Source: Streptomyces griseiscabiei | GTDB lineage: Bacteria > Actinomycetota > Actinomycetes > Streptomycetales > Streptomycetaceae | NCBI RefSeq assembly: GCF_020010925.1 | Contig: NZ_JAGJBZ010000004.1 | Location: 248,001-312,000, forward strand | Length of the DNA: 64,000 nt | Reading direction: 5' to 3' | Program-made: the position numbers and the translations under genes | Shown: positions 54,164 through 62,330 of the stretch, piece by piece | Numbering within the stretch: the first letter of the stretch is position 1 | Layout: each line of letters starts with the position of its first letter | Notes under the pieces: model-generated | Databases searched by the model: none | Told to the model about the DNA's origin: nothing | Seen by the model: only the letters and a program-made list of their open reading frames with translations

Positions 54164-55429
54164 ATGAGCTCCTCCCACGACATAGCCGTCCGCCCGGTCA
54201 CCGAGGACGAGATCCCGGCCTGGCTCACCGCCCTGAACACCGGCTTCCTCCGCGCTCCGGAGACCCTGACCGCCGAGGAGCTCAAGGACCGCTCGTCCCA
54301 CATCGACCCGTCCCGCACCCTCGCCGCGTTCGACCCCACCACCCCCACGAACCACGTCGTGGCGACGTTCCGCTCGTTCCCCCAGGAGCTGACGACGGTC
54401 GGCGGCCGCTCCGTCCCCGCCGACGCCATCTCGAACGTCACGGTCAGCCCCACCCACCGCCGCCGCGGCATCCTCACCCGGATGATGGCCCACGACCTCA
54501 CCGCCGCGAAGGACCGCGGCGACGTCGTCGCCACCCTGATCGCCGCTGAGTACCCCATCTACGGCCGCTACGGCTTCGGTCCCGCCACCTGGACCACCGA
54601 GTGGACCGTCGACGTACCCCGCAGCGGCCTGGACCCCCGCTGGTCCGGCCCGGCGGACGGGGGCCGGATCGACCTCGTCGACGGCGCGACCGTACGCGCC
54701 CTCGGCCCCGCCCTCCACGAGCGTCTGCGCGCCGCGCAACCCGGCGCGGTGAGCCGCGACGAGCGCTGGTGGCGGGTCAACACCGGTGATCTGCGCCTCT
54801 ACGGCTCCTGGACCGAGCCGTTCTACGCGCTGTACCGCTCGGCGGCCGGTGAGATCGAGGGCCTGGTCTCCTACGAGGCGGACGACACCTGGCAGATGAA
54901 GCAGCCGCAGAACACGGCCGAGGTCAACTGGCTGATCGCGACCACCCCCGTCGCCGAGCGCGCCCTGTGGCACTACCTCTGCTCGGTCGACTGGATCACC
55001 AAGGTCAAGTCGGGCTGGCGGGCCCCCGACGATCTCCTCCCGCACTTCTTCCCCGACCCGCGCGCCGTGAGCGTCACCACCCAGGCGGACTGGCTGTGGG
55101 TGCGCGTCCTGGACGTCGTACGGGCGCTGGAGGCCCGGACGTACGCGGGGACGGGCGTGCTGGTGCTGGAGGTCGTGGACAGGGACGGCTTCGCGGCCGG
55201 GCGCTATCGGCTGGACGCGGGCCCGGACGGGGCGAGTTGCGCGCCGACGAGCGCGGACGGCGATCTCGTGCTGGAGGCGGCGGACCTGGCGACGCTGTGG
55301 CTGGGCGACGAGTCGGCCGTACGGCTCGCCGCGCTCGGCCGGGTGCGGGAACAGCGGAAGGGCGCCGCCTCACTGGCCGACGCCCTGCTGCGGACGTCCA
55401 GGCGCCCTTGGTGCCCGGACCTCTTCTGA
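54164..55429 (+). CDS. Eis-like GNAT N-acetyltransferase
   Basis: A 421-residue protein of the Eis family: N-terminal GNAT domain with the acetyl-CoA motif [17 protein letters not shown], a second GNAT-like domain, and an SCP2-like C-terminal domain ending in RPWCPDLF, whose terminal carboxylate is the general base in Eis. Eis acetylates amines including aminoglycosides; the natural substrate in Streptomyces is unknown. ATG 54164. It stands just before the GntR/HAD/kinase cluster. Confidence 0.9.
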   Translation: MSSSHDIAVRPVTEDEIPAWLTALNTGFLRAPETLTAEELKDRSSHIDPSRTLAAFDPTTPTNHVVATFRSFPQELTTVGGRSVPADAISNVTVSPTHRRRGILTRMMAHDLTAAKDRGDVVATLIAAEYPIYGRYGFGPATWTTEWTVDVPRSGLDPRWSGPADGGRIDLVDGATVRALGPALHERLRAAQPGAVSRDERWWRVNTGDLRLYGSWTEPFYALYRSAAGEIEGLVSYEADDTWQMKQPQNTAEVNWLIATTPVAERALWHYLCSVDWITKVKSGWRAPDDLLPHFFPDPRAVSVTTQADWLWVRVLDVVRALEARTYAGTGVLVLEVVDRDGFAAGRYRLDAGPDGASCAPTSADGDLVLEAADLATLWLGDESAVRLAALGRVREQRKGAASLADALLRTSRRPWCPDLF

Positions 55430-55463
55430 GACCTTTCGTGGTGTGGACAGGTATCCGTAGCTG

Positions 55464-55516
55464 TTCAGTTGTGGTTGTGGCTGCGCATTCAGTTGTGGCT
55501 GAACCATTCAGTTGTG
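55464..55516. repeat. Triple TTCAGTTGTG direct repeat
   Basis: Exact copies at 55464-55473, 55488-55497 and 55507-55516, spaced 24 and 19 bp start to start. They are unusually AT-rich for this region and lie 240-292 bp upstream of the GntR start. Confidence 0.85.
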
Positions 55517-55653
55517 ACGGTGCGGACCGGTCGAACTCCCGGCTCCCCTCCGGAAGGGAGGTCGAACGGTCGGTCTGTGGGCCGGACAGGCTGTGGGGCA
55601 GTCCGGCAGTTGCCAGTGTCACCAACCGGCAGCATGTTTGACCATGTTGCGAA

Positions 55654-55668
55654 AGTTGGTGACCAACT
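55654..55668. promoter_or_regulatory. GntR operator 1
   Basis: AGTTGGT-G-ACCAACT, a perfect 15-bp inverted repeat 88 bp upstream of the GntR-1 start. The same AGTTGG-N3-CCAACT site lies 88 bp upstream of GntR-2. Confidence 0.72.
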
Positions 55669-55743
55669 CCACCTTACTTATCTCCGCTTGGACTCGTCTC
55701 ATAACCACCTTCCCACGAACTGCCCAAAGATGGCGAGAAGTTG

Positions 55744-55749
55744 TAGTGT
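55744..55749 (+). promoter_or_regulatory. -10 element of GntR gene 1, leaderless
   Basis: TAGTGT with its last base 6 nt before GTG 55756; transcription should begin at or next to the start codon. No ribosome-binding site is present. Confidence 0.6.
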
Positions 55750-55755
55750 TTGTGC

Positions 55756-56679
55756 GTGGAGCGGGAACGCACGGCCGCCGACGGGCGGAAGTCGTCACAG
55801 CGGCCCCAGAGGTCACATCACGAGGTGGCCGACGTGTTGCGCGGCCGGATCAGGTCCGGCGAGCTGCGACCTGGGCAGCGCATGCCCACCCAGGCGAAGC
55901 TGGCCGACGAGTTCGGCGTGGAGCGCGGGGCCGTACGCCAGGCCTTGCGCATCCTGCAGTCGGAGCACCTGCTCACCAACGTTTCCAAGGGCAGCCCGGC
56001 GACGGTCGCCACACGCCTGGGAGCGGCGGCCGTGGGCGGTCCGGAGGCGGCGCCGCGACCCACGATGGTGGAACTGGCCCCGCGCATCTCCGCCGCCTTC
56101 GCGGCCCCGCATGTGAAGATCGACGCCCTCTGTCTGACCTCCGTGTCCCTCACGCTCGCCGTGGGTGAGCCGTTGCGCGAGATTCACGCGGGGCGCATAA
56201 AACCGGCCAGGGTCGACGTCCGGGTGATGCTGCCCAGCCGTGACATCCCGCTGGCCTTCCCGACCCTGGTCGACACCCTGGACGACGCCTCGGCCGACGG
56301 CCGGGTGCAGCGCCGCTGGCTCGCCCAGCGCAACGCGCAGGGGCAGGTGCTCAAGCACAACCTGCTGGCGCTGCGCTCCACGCACGGCGTGGAGGTCCAT
56401 GTCTCCTTCCGGGCGCTGCCCTTCACCCCGCCCGTGAAGCTGTATCTGCTCAACGGCCGGGAGGCGCTGTTCGCCTACTACACGGTCCAGCGGAGGGAGG
56501 CCGAGGTGGACAGTGAGCAGCTGGAGATGTACGACGCCGAGGGCACCCAGTCCACGCTGTTCGCGTTCGAGCGGAGCACGGTCGCCGCGCCGCGGGACAC
56601 CACGTTCGTGGAGCAGTCGGGGCTGTGGTTCAACGCGCTGTGGGAGACGATCAGTTCGGACCTGCTGCTGACCAGCTGA
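55756..56679 (+). CDS. GntR-type regulator 1 of the HAD/kinase cluster
   Basis: A 307-residue regulator. Residues about 25-85 form a GntR winged helix (RSGELRPGQRMPTQAKLADEF, VERGAVRQALRIL). The C-terminal 200 residues are neither FadR nor UTRA: VDVRVMLPSRDIPLAF, VSFRALPFTPPVKLYLLNGREALFAYY and FVEQSGLWFNALWETI are shared with GntR-2 and partly with GntR-3. The strand pattern with a liganded loop recalls the PLD-like effector domain of TrmB-type regulators, without catalytic HKD (inference). GTG 55756 is chosen as a leaderless start. Confidence 0.85.
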   Translation: MERERTAADGRKSSQRPQRSHHEVADVLRGRIRSGELRPGQRMPTQAKLADEFGVERGAVRQALRILQSEHLLTNVSKGSPATVATRLGAAAVGGPEAAPRPTMVELAPRISAAFAAPHVKIDALCLTSVSLTLAVGEPLREIHAGRIKPARVDVRVMLPSRDIPLAFPTLVDTLDDASADGRVQRRWLAQRNAQGQVLKHNLLALRSTHGVEVHVSFRALPFTPPVKLYLLNGREALFAYYTVQRREAEVDSEQLEMYDAEGTQSTLFAFERSTVAAPRDTTFVEQSGLWFNALWETISSDLLLTS

Positions 56680-56739
56680 CCGCTGTTCACCAGCTGACCG
56701 CCGTTCACCAGCTGGTGGCTGTTCGCCGGCTGTCGGCCG

Positions 56740-56931
56740 TCACATCGCCGGGCCGGCGAACATCAGGGCGAGGATGACCGCGCCGATCGAGCTGCACGTG
56801 TGGTTGTTCGCCTTCAGCCCGACGGTGAGGAACAGCAGGCCGACGATTCCCATGGTGCCGTAGCGCCACTCGACGAATCGCTGGAGGGCGACGACGGCGA
56901 GGGCGGAGACGAGGGCGAGGACAGCGGGCAT
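56740..56931 (-). CDS. Small membrane protein 1 of the GntR cluster
   Basis: A 63-residue protein, MPAVLALVSALAVVALQRFV then EWRYGTMGIVGLLFLTVGLK and ANNHTCSSIGAVILALMFAG. Two to three short helices with little between them. ATG 56931 has GGAGGAGG upstream. It is encoded against and between GntR-1 and GntR-2, sharing the divergent control region that holds operator 2. The sequence R-Y-G-x-x-G-x-V, C-x-x-x-G-A-V-I recurs in the protein at 58814-58996. Confidence 0.78.
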   Translation of the reverse strand: MPAVLALVSALAVVALQRFVEWRYGTMGIVGLLFLTVGLKANNHTCSSIGAVILALMFAGPAM

Positions 56932-56987
56932 GGTGGTACCTCCTCCGAGGGGCCGGGCGGCTGGGGCCGATGCGGGGTGGAACTTTC

Positions 56988-57015
56988 GCCAACTTCGCCA
57001 AGTTGGCAACCAACT
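56988..57015. promoter_or_regulatory. GntR operator 2 (double palindrome)
   Basis: AGTTGGCAACCAACT at 57001-57015 matches operator 1 with two central substitutions. An overlapping palindrome, GCCAACTT (56988-56995) with AAGTTGGC (57000-57007), adds a second site. They lie between divergent small membrane protein 1 and GntR-2, so one regulator could control both. Confidence 0.72.
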
Positions 57016-57102
57016 TCGTTTAAATGGTTCCCTCTTGGTCTATGTTCATAACCACCTTTCCGTGAACTCCCCAAAGATGGGTGAGAGTTGTAGCGTTTGG
57101 TC

Positions 57103-57987
57103 GTGACTCAGGAGAACGTTGCAGTGAACGGCAGCAGAAAGCTCTCGGCCCAGGAGATCGCGGCGACCCTGCGGGACCGCATCCGCGGCGGCGACCTCAG
57201 GCCCGGCGAGCGCCTGCCCACCCAGGCCGAGCTGGCGGAGGAGTTCGGCGTGGAGCGCGGCACGGTCCGGCAGGCGCTGCGCGCGCTGCAGGAGGACGGG
57301 CTGCTGAGCAACGTGAGCAAGGGGAGTCCGCCCCGGGTCGCCGAGGCCGGGCACACCGCGGGCCATGAGCCGCAGCCGACGATGGTGGGCCTCGGCCCCC
57401 GCCTCGCCGAGGCCTTCTCCGCGCCGCACGTCCGCGTCGACGCGGCCTGCCTCACCGCCGAGACCCTGATGCTGGCCCTGGGCGAACCGGTCCGCCGTAT
57501 CCATGAGGGAACGATCCGCCCGGAGTCCATCGACGTCCGTATCCTGCTCCCCTCCCGGAAGATCAACCTGGCGTTCCCGGTCCCGGTGGAGGCGCGCGGC
57601 GAGGACGACGCGGAGGACCCGGTCCACAAGCGCTGGCTCGACCAGCGCAACGCCCAGATCCGCGTCCTGCGCCACAACCTGCTGGCCCTGCGCACCTCCC
57701 ACCAGCTCGACGTCCGGGTGACCTTCCGTGCCCTCCCGTTCACCCCGCCCGTGAAGCTCTACCTCCTCAACGGCCAGGAGGCGCTGATCGCGTACTACAT
57801 GCTCATGAAGCGCGAGGAGCAGATGGAGAACGGCCCGCTGCAGATGTACGACGCCTTCGGCACCCAGTCCCTCCTCTTCTCCTTCGAGAAGGAGACCGGC
57901 CCCCGCGACGCCGCCTTCGTGGATCAGTCCCAGCAATGGTTCAACGCCCTCTGGGAAACCATCACTACGGACCTGACACTCTCCTAG
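57103..57987 (+). CDS. GntR-type regulator 2 of the HAD/kinase cluster
   Basis: A 294-residue paralogue of GntR-1: winged helix at about 12-72 (IRGGDLRPGERLPTQAELAEEF, VERGTVRQALRALQEDGLL) and the same effector domain (IDVRILLPSRKINLAFPVPV, VTFRALPFTPPVKLYLLNGQEAL, FVDQSQQWFNALWETI). GTG 57103 follows TAGCGT by 6 nt and is predicted leaderless. Its stop overlaps the HAD start (TAGTG), so regulator and enzyme are made together. Confidence 0.87.
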   Translation: MTQENVAVNGSRKLSAQEIAATLRDRIRGGDLRPGERLPTQAELAEEFGVERGTVRQALRALQEDGLLSNVSKGSPPRVAEAGHTAGHEPQPTMVGLGPRLAEAFSAPHVRVDAACLTAETLMLALGEPVRRIHEGTIRPESIDVRILLPSRKINLAFPVPVEARGEDDAEDPVHKRWLDQRNAQIRVLRHNLLALRTSHQLDVRVTFRALPFTPPVKLYLLNGQEALIAYYMLMKREEQMENGPLQMYDAFGTQSLLFSFEKETGPRDAAFVDQSQQWFNALWETITTDLTLS

Positions 57988-58790
57988 TGACTTCTGATAC
58001 GGCTGACACGGCGCGGACTGAACGGGCGGAACGGGCGGCGGCATTGAACGCGGGGACGGGGACCGGGGACGCGGCCGGCGACGAGACCGGCGACGAGGCC
58101 GGGCGTGTGCGGGAGCTGGTCGCCCACGCGCGGTACGTGCTCTGGGACTTCGACGGGCCGGTGTGCAGCCTGTTCTCCGGGCACTCCGCGGAGCAGGTGG
58201 CGACGGACCTGGTGCGGTGGCTGGAGGGGCGGGGACTGCGCGGCCTGGTCACCGAGGAGGAGCGGAAGTCCCTGGACCCGCATGTGGTGCTGCGCGCCGT
58301 CGACGCCCGCCACCCGGGCAGCGACCTGGTCACGGAGCTGGAGGAACGGCTGACCAAGGAGGAACTGCGCGCCACGTCCTCGGCGATGCCGACCGCGTAC
58401 GCCGACCCGCTCATCCGCACCTGGAGCGCGATGGGCGTCCGGCTGGCCGTCGCCACGAACAACGCGCCGGTGGTGGTCCGTCAGTACCTCACCGGCCGCG
58501 GTCTCCTCTCGTGCTTCGCCCCGCACATCTACGGCCGCACCCAGAATCTGCACCTCCTCAAGCCGCACCCGTACTGCCTCAGCCGCGGTCTGAGCGCGAT
58601 GGGGGCCGCCCCCACCGACGCCCTGATGATCGGCGACACGCCCTCCGACTTCCACGCCGCGAAGAGCGCCGGCGTCCCGTTCCTCGGCTACGCGCGCAAT
58701 GAGGACAAGGAAAAGCTGCTACGGGACGCTGGGGCCACCTCGACGGTGAGATCGCTGCTGCCCGTCCTGAGGGCGCTGAGCGCGAGCTGA
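57987..58790 (+). CDS. HAD-superfamily phosphatase 1
   Basis: A 267-residue HAD hydrolase coupled to GntR-2. Motif I is VLWDFDGPVCSLF with nucleophile Asp54 and Asp56, motif II is VATNNAPV, motif III Lys lies in LLKPHPYCLSRGL and motif IV is MIGDTPSDFHAAKSAGVPFLGYA. The Gly-Pro-Val-Cys after the catalytic Asp is an uncommon variant shared only with the HAD at 60157-60930. A helical cap (C1) lies between motifs I and II. Probably a small-molecule phosphatase; substrate unknown. The first 40 residues are Thr/Ala/Gly-rich. Confidence 0.9.
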   Translation: MTSDTADTARTERAERAAALNAGTGTGDAAGDETGDEAGRVRELVAHARYVLWDFDGPVCSLFSGHSAEQVATDLVRWLEGRGLRGLVTEEERKSLDPHVVLRAVDARHPGSDLVTELEERLTKEELRATSSAMPTAYADPLIRTWSAMGVRLAVATNNAPVVVRQYLTGRGLLSCFAPHIYGRTQNLHLLKPHPYCLSRGLSAMGAAPTDALMIGDTPSDFHAAKSAGVPFLGYARNEDKEKLLRDAGATSTVRSLLPVLRALSAS

Positions 58791-58813
58791 GCGCTGAGCG
58801 CCGCTCGGGGCTG

Positions 58814-58996
58814 TTATGCCTGGACCATCAGCAGGAGGAAGATCACCGCTCCCGTGTACACGCAGGCCGAGTCGCGTGCCCGGACGCCCGCGCCGAGAAG
58901 GAACAGACACACCACACCGAGAGCGCCGTAGCGCGAGGTGAACAACTGGTCCACGCACAACGCGAGGACGGCTAACAGCAGTTGCGGAACGATCAT
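58814..58996 (-). CDS. Small membrane protein 2 of the GntR cluster
   Basis: A 60-residue protein, MIVPQLLLAVLALCVDQLFT then SRYGALGVVCLFLLGAGVRA and RDSACVYTGAVIFLLLMVQA. ATG 58996 has GGGGGAG upstream. It is a paralogue of small membrane protein 1 (R-Y-G-x-x-G-x-V, x-x-C-x-x-x-G-A-V-I) and again lies opposite to and directly before a GntR gene. A partner or output of the adjacent regulator is inferred. Confidence 0.78.
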   Translation of the reverse strand: MIVPQLLLAVLALCVDQLFTSRYGALGVVCLFLLGAGVRARDSACVYTGAVIFLLLMVQA

Positions 58997-59050
58997 GACT
59001 CCCCCAGATCCGCCTGTCGGCGACCACGTACTGATGGCCGATCAACTTGC

Positions 59051-59064
59051 AGTCCAATTGGACT
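59051..59064. promoter_or_regulatory. GntR operator 3 candidate
   Basis: AGTCCAATTGGACT, a perfect 14-bp palindrome, between divergent small membrane protein 2 and GntR-3. Flanks CAACTTGC and GGTTGACTTG extend a weaker symmetry. It differs from operators 1 and 2, in line with the more divergent GntR-3. Confidence 0.6.
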
Positions 59065-59190
59065 GGTTGACTTGCTAGGGAGATGCCCTGGTCGACTGAT
59101 CTCTTAACTGGTCAGATGGTTGAGCGGACCACTGGACTGAAATTGACTGAAAATGGCATGCCTGACGGAGTCGCGCGGTACGGTCGAGAG

Positions 59191-60078
59191 GTGAGTGACA
59201 GTGCGGCCGGTGAAAGCGGCGGCCGGGCCTTCCAGCGCGTCGCGGAGCGGCTGCGGGCGCGGCTGACCGACGGCGCCTATCCGGTGAACTCGTTGCTGCC
59301 GTCCCAGCGCGACCTCGCCGAGGAGTTCAGCGTGTCCCGGGACACGGTCCAGCGGGTGCTGCGCGAGCTGGTCAGCGAGGGCTGGATCGTCTCGCGGCAG
59401 GGCAGCGGGTCCCGGGTGGTCAGGGGGCAGCGCATCCACTCACCCACCAGCAGCCTGCAGCCGGACCGGATGGTCACCCTGCGCCCCCTGATAGACCACG
59501 CCTTCGAACAGCCCGAGGTCACGCTCGATGTGTTCACGCTGACCTCCGAGTCCCTGGACACCCATGTCCGTCTGCAGGCGGAGCGGATCCGGCAGGGCGA
59601 GATCACCCCGCAGCGCATCACCGTGCGCATGCTGCTGCCCGCCGAGTCGCTGGAGCCCCCGTACTGGAGGACCGGGCGTCCCGCCGACGACGAACTGCTG
59701 CGCCACCGCTACCTGGCCATCTCCGGCCGGCACACCGCGTCCGTACGGTCGGTGCTGCGCAATCTGGAGGCGGAGGGGCTGGTCGCCTCGGTGCGGGTGC
59801 TGATCCGGTACGGCGCGCTGATGCCGCACCACAAGCTCTACCTGCTCAACGGCGTCGAGGCGGTCTCCGGCCCCTACAAGCCCTACCGACGCTCCATCGT
59901 GCTCGACGACGGCCGTGAGATCGAAGGGGCCCTCGACGTGGTGGGCCTGGGCGCCGGACTCACCCACCACGTGAAGGACCCGAACGATCCGCATGCTCCG
60001 GGGACGGTGTTCGTGGAGAGCATGCGGGAATGGTTCGAGGCGGTCTGGGAGTTGCTGACCGGCCGGGTTCCTGACTGA
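59191..60078 (+). CDS. GntR-type regulator 3 of the HAD/kinase cluster
   Basis: A 295-residue divergent paralogue. Winged helix at about 12-70 (LRARLTDGAYPVNSLLPSQR, EEFSVSRDTVQRVLRELV); effector domain with VTLDVFTLTSESLDTHVRLQ, ITVRMLLPAESLEPPYW, HHKLYLLNGVEAVSGPY and FVESMREWFEAVWELL. GTG 59191 follows TACGGT (59179-59184) by 6 nt, the same leaderless geometry as GntR-1 and -2. Upstream in-frame starts at 59083 and 59158 lack ribosome-binding sites. Confidence 0.83.
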   Translation: MSDSAAGESGGRAFQRVAERLRARLTDGAYPVNSLLPSQRDLAEEFSVSRDTVQRVLRELVSEGWIVSRQGSGSRVVRGQRIHSPTSSLQPDRMVTLRPLIDHAFEQPEVTLDVFTLTSESLDTHVRLQAERIRQGEITPQRITVRMLLPAESLEPPYWRTGRPADDELLRHRYLAISGRHTASVRSVLRNLEAEGLVASVRVLIRYGALMPHHKLYLLNGVEAVSGPYKPYRRSIVLDDGREIEGALDVVGLGAGLTHHVKDPNDPHAPGTVFVESMREWFEAVWELLTGRVPD

Positions 60079-60156
60079 GCGGGGCCTCTGGCCGGTGGAC
60101 GTGAAGGGACGGCCGCCTGCCGGAGGGCTCGCCCGAGCGGCGCTCGCGAAGGTGCC

Positions 60157-60930
60157 TCATCTGGTGGCGGGGGAGAGCCTTCTCTCCGGCAGGGCGCGGC
60201 CGTCGAGCAGTCGCTCGGCGGCCGAGATGACCGGGGCGTACGAGGAGACCACGGCGGCGGCGCCGCCTTCGGTCATCTGCCGGGCCCGGGAGGCGTCCTG
60301 GGTGAAGCCCAGGAAGGCGACCCCGGCCGACCGGGCCGCCATGAGATCGGTCAACTGGTCGCCGATCAGCAGGCAGTCGGGAGCCTTCAGGGACAGCGCC
60401 TTGAGCGCGCGGTGCACACAGTCCGGGTGCGGCTTCATGAGCCCCGCGTTCTTCGGATCCCGGCCGCACACCTTCCTGAACTTCCCCTTCAGCTCAGAGC
60501 GCTTGAGATAGCTCCTGATCGGGCCCTCGGCGTTGTTGCTCACCATGACAGGCCGGATCGTCAGCTTTGTCAGCAGGTCCACGAGGGTGACGACGCCCGG
60601 GGTCTCCCGCGCGGACCGGACGGCCGCGCGCTCCTGGGCGGCGACGGTGCGCTCGGCCAGGCGGAGCGGGCGCCGACGCGGCGTCGGGGCCGAGCTGTCG
60701 TACATGGTCCACAGGTGCCGGAGGATGCCGTGCGAGTCGTCGCACTCCGCGACATCCGGGTCGAGCACGGGCCAGTACCGCAGGGCGTCCTGTTTGATCT
60801 TCTCCGCCACTCCCGCGGTGGACGCACCGTGGAAGAGATCGCAGACGGGGCCGTCGAAGTCGAAGAGCACCGCTCGGGCGCCGGTGAGCAGGCGCACCAC
60901 GGTTTCCTGGTCGTCCATCGTGTCGGTCAT
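60157..60930 (-). CDS. HAD-superfamily phosphatase 2
   Basis: A 257-residue HAD hydrolase with motif I VLFDFDGPVCDLF (Asp24, Asp26), motif II MVSNNAEG, motif III Lys in LMKPHPDCVHRAL and motif IV LIGDQLTDLMAARSAGVAFLGF. It is a distant paralogue of phosphatase 1 with the same DFDGPVC-x-LF signature and a helical cap. ATG 60930 has AAGGAGG. It is convergent with GntR-3 and divergent from the kinase at 61177, so the kinase and phosphatase share a control region. Confidence 0.9.
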   Translation of the reverse strand: MTDTMDDQETVVRLLTGARAVLFDFDGPVCDLFHGASTAGVAEKIKQDALRYWPVLDPDVAECDDSHGILRHLWTMYDSSAPTPRRRPLRLAERTVAAQERAAVRSARETPGVVTLVDLLTKLTIRPVMVSNNAEGPIRSYLKRSELKGKFRKVCGRDPKNAGLMKPHPDCVHRALKALSLKAPDCLLIGDQLTDLMAARSAGVAFLGFTQDASRARQMTEGGAAAVVSSYAPVISAAERLLDGRALPERRLSPATR

Positions 60931-61176
60931 GGGCCTCCTTGCCGTCCCGGCTCTGCCTACCCCCGGGGGTCTCGCGGTATCCCGACGGGCGTCCGCCTGC
61001 GAACGATTGAGGCCAAGGGGAAGTGCGGCACGGAGCGGGGCGCATGCCAGTTCGGGCGGGCCGGGCCGGGGTGCCTCCCCCAATGGCCGCGTTCGTCGTC
61101 GGCGGGCGTCACAGGTGGAGTAACGTGCCTCATCCCTTACAGGAGTGGCACCACCGGAACAGGCAGAACCCAGCGA
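60931..61176. promoter_or_regulatory. Divergent region between HAD-2 and kinase 1
   Basis: 246 bp with promoters in both directions expected. No AGTTGG-N3-CCAACT site is visible here. CCCCCGGGGGT near 60961 is a short palindrome. Confidence 0.4.
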
Positions 61177-62247
61177 ATGACTCCTCCACTGGTTTCCGAG
61201 GCGAGGCGCATCGCCGCCGAACTGGGCGGTGACTCCGGTGTGGTCAAGGGCCCGCTCCAGGGGTACCACCACGAGACGTACGTCCTGTGTCTGCCGGGTG
61301 ACAGCCGGGTCGTCAAGGTCCGGGAACCGCGTGCGGAGATCCTGTGGTTCGACCGCCGGTGTTTCCTGTCGGAGGAGCAGCTGCTGCGTGCCCTGCGCGG
61401 ACGGATCAGCCGGGTCCCCGACATCGTCGACGTCGAGGGGATGGGTTTCCAGGGTTTCATCGAAGGCCGGACCGTCGGCCGGCACCTGTGGCGGGGCGGT
61501 CGCGTCCCCGACGCCGTCTTCGACCAGATCCTCGGACTCTTCCGGGAGTTGACGAGGATCGCCCCGGAGGCCCTGCCGGTGGCACGGCGCTGCGGGGACG
61601 AGGACCGGCCCGCGGACGGCGACTGTGACGGCTTTCTCGACCGCCTGATCGCCTTCTGCGAAGAGCAGGTCTTCGAGCGGAACCACGACCGCTCCGGCAC
61701 GCTCTTCGGTGAACTCGGCCTGGAGGGCGAATCGTTCACTCGGCTGCGAAAGAACGTTTCCGGTTTGCGGGAACGCGCTTTCTGCCTTCTTCACGGGGAC
61801 ATCCATCGGAACAACCTGATCGTCGATCCCGAAGGCCGACTCTGGACGATCGACTGGGAGTTGGCGATGTTCGGCGATCCGTTGTACGACCTCGCCACCC
61901 ACCTCCATCTGATGGGATATCCGGCGGATCAGGAACGTCGGATGGCCCGTGCCTGGTGCGAGGTCGTCGAGCAGACCTGGGCCGGCAGTTCACGCGGGTG
62001 GGAAGAGGATCTTCGCAAGCTTCTCGACTTCAAGAAAGCGCAGTCCGTGTTCACGGATGTGGTGCGGGTGTCGGAGTCGTTGCTGGTGCGCGACGGTACG
62101 GGGTTCGACTGGGCGGCACTGCCCTGGGCCGCGCGGAAGTTGCAGAAGGTGCTCGTGGGCGGCGCGGCTGCGCTGGTGCTGGACCGGGTGCCGAGCCATC
62201 CGCAGATCATGGGGGCGCTGGTGCGGTGGCATCGTGCGCAGGGGTGA
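61177..62247 (+). CDS. Aminoglycoside-phosphotransferase-fold kinase 1
   Basis: A 356-residue kinase of the APH/choline-kinase fold. N-lobe with YVLCLPGDSRVVKVREP (ATP-binding Lys) and the EEQLLRAL helix; Brenner motif LLHGDIHRNNLIVD with Asp208 and Asn213; Mg-binding IDWE with Asp226, then FGDPLYDLATHL. It is not a known resistance enzyme; the acceptor may be a nucleoside, sugar or amine. ATG 61177 has only a weak AGGCAGAA. Its partnership with HAD phosphatases suggests a phosphorylation/dephosphorylation cycle (inference). Confidence 0.88.
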   Translation: MTPPLVSEARRIAAELGGDSGVVKGPLQGYHHETYVLCLPGDSRVVKVREPRAEILWFDRRCFLSEEQLLRALRGRISRVPDIVDVEGMGFQGFIEGRTVGRHLWRGGRVPDAVFDQILGLFRELTRIAPEALPVARRCGDEDRPADGDCDGFLDRLIAFCEEQVFERNHDRSGTLFGELGLEGESFTRLRKNVSGLRERAFCLLHGDIHRNNLIVDPEGRLWTIDWELAMFGDPLYDLATHLHLMGYPADQERRMARAWCEVVEQTWAGSSRGWEEDLRKLLDFKKAQSVFTDVVRVSESLLVRDGTGFDWAALPWAARKLQKVLVGGAAALVLDRVPSHPQIMGALVRWHRAQG

Positions 62248-62330
62248 ACTCGCCCGAGAGTGAATGTATTTGACAGTGTGGCGCAGTAAGTTGTCTTTGA
62301 GTCCTGGGATTTCTGTGCACCGGGTGATCA

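Larger units (their letters stand above)
55430..55755. promoter_or_regulatory. Control region of the first GntR gene
   Basis: 326 bp. Three copies of TTCAGTTGTG (55464, 55488 and 55507), then the operator at 55654-55668, then a block shared with the second GntR promoter (CATAACCACCTT, AACTGCCCAAAGATGG) and the -10 TAGTGT. No gene. Confidence 0.7.
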
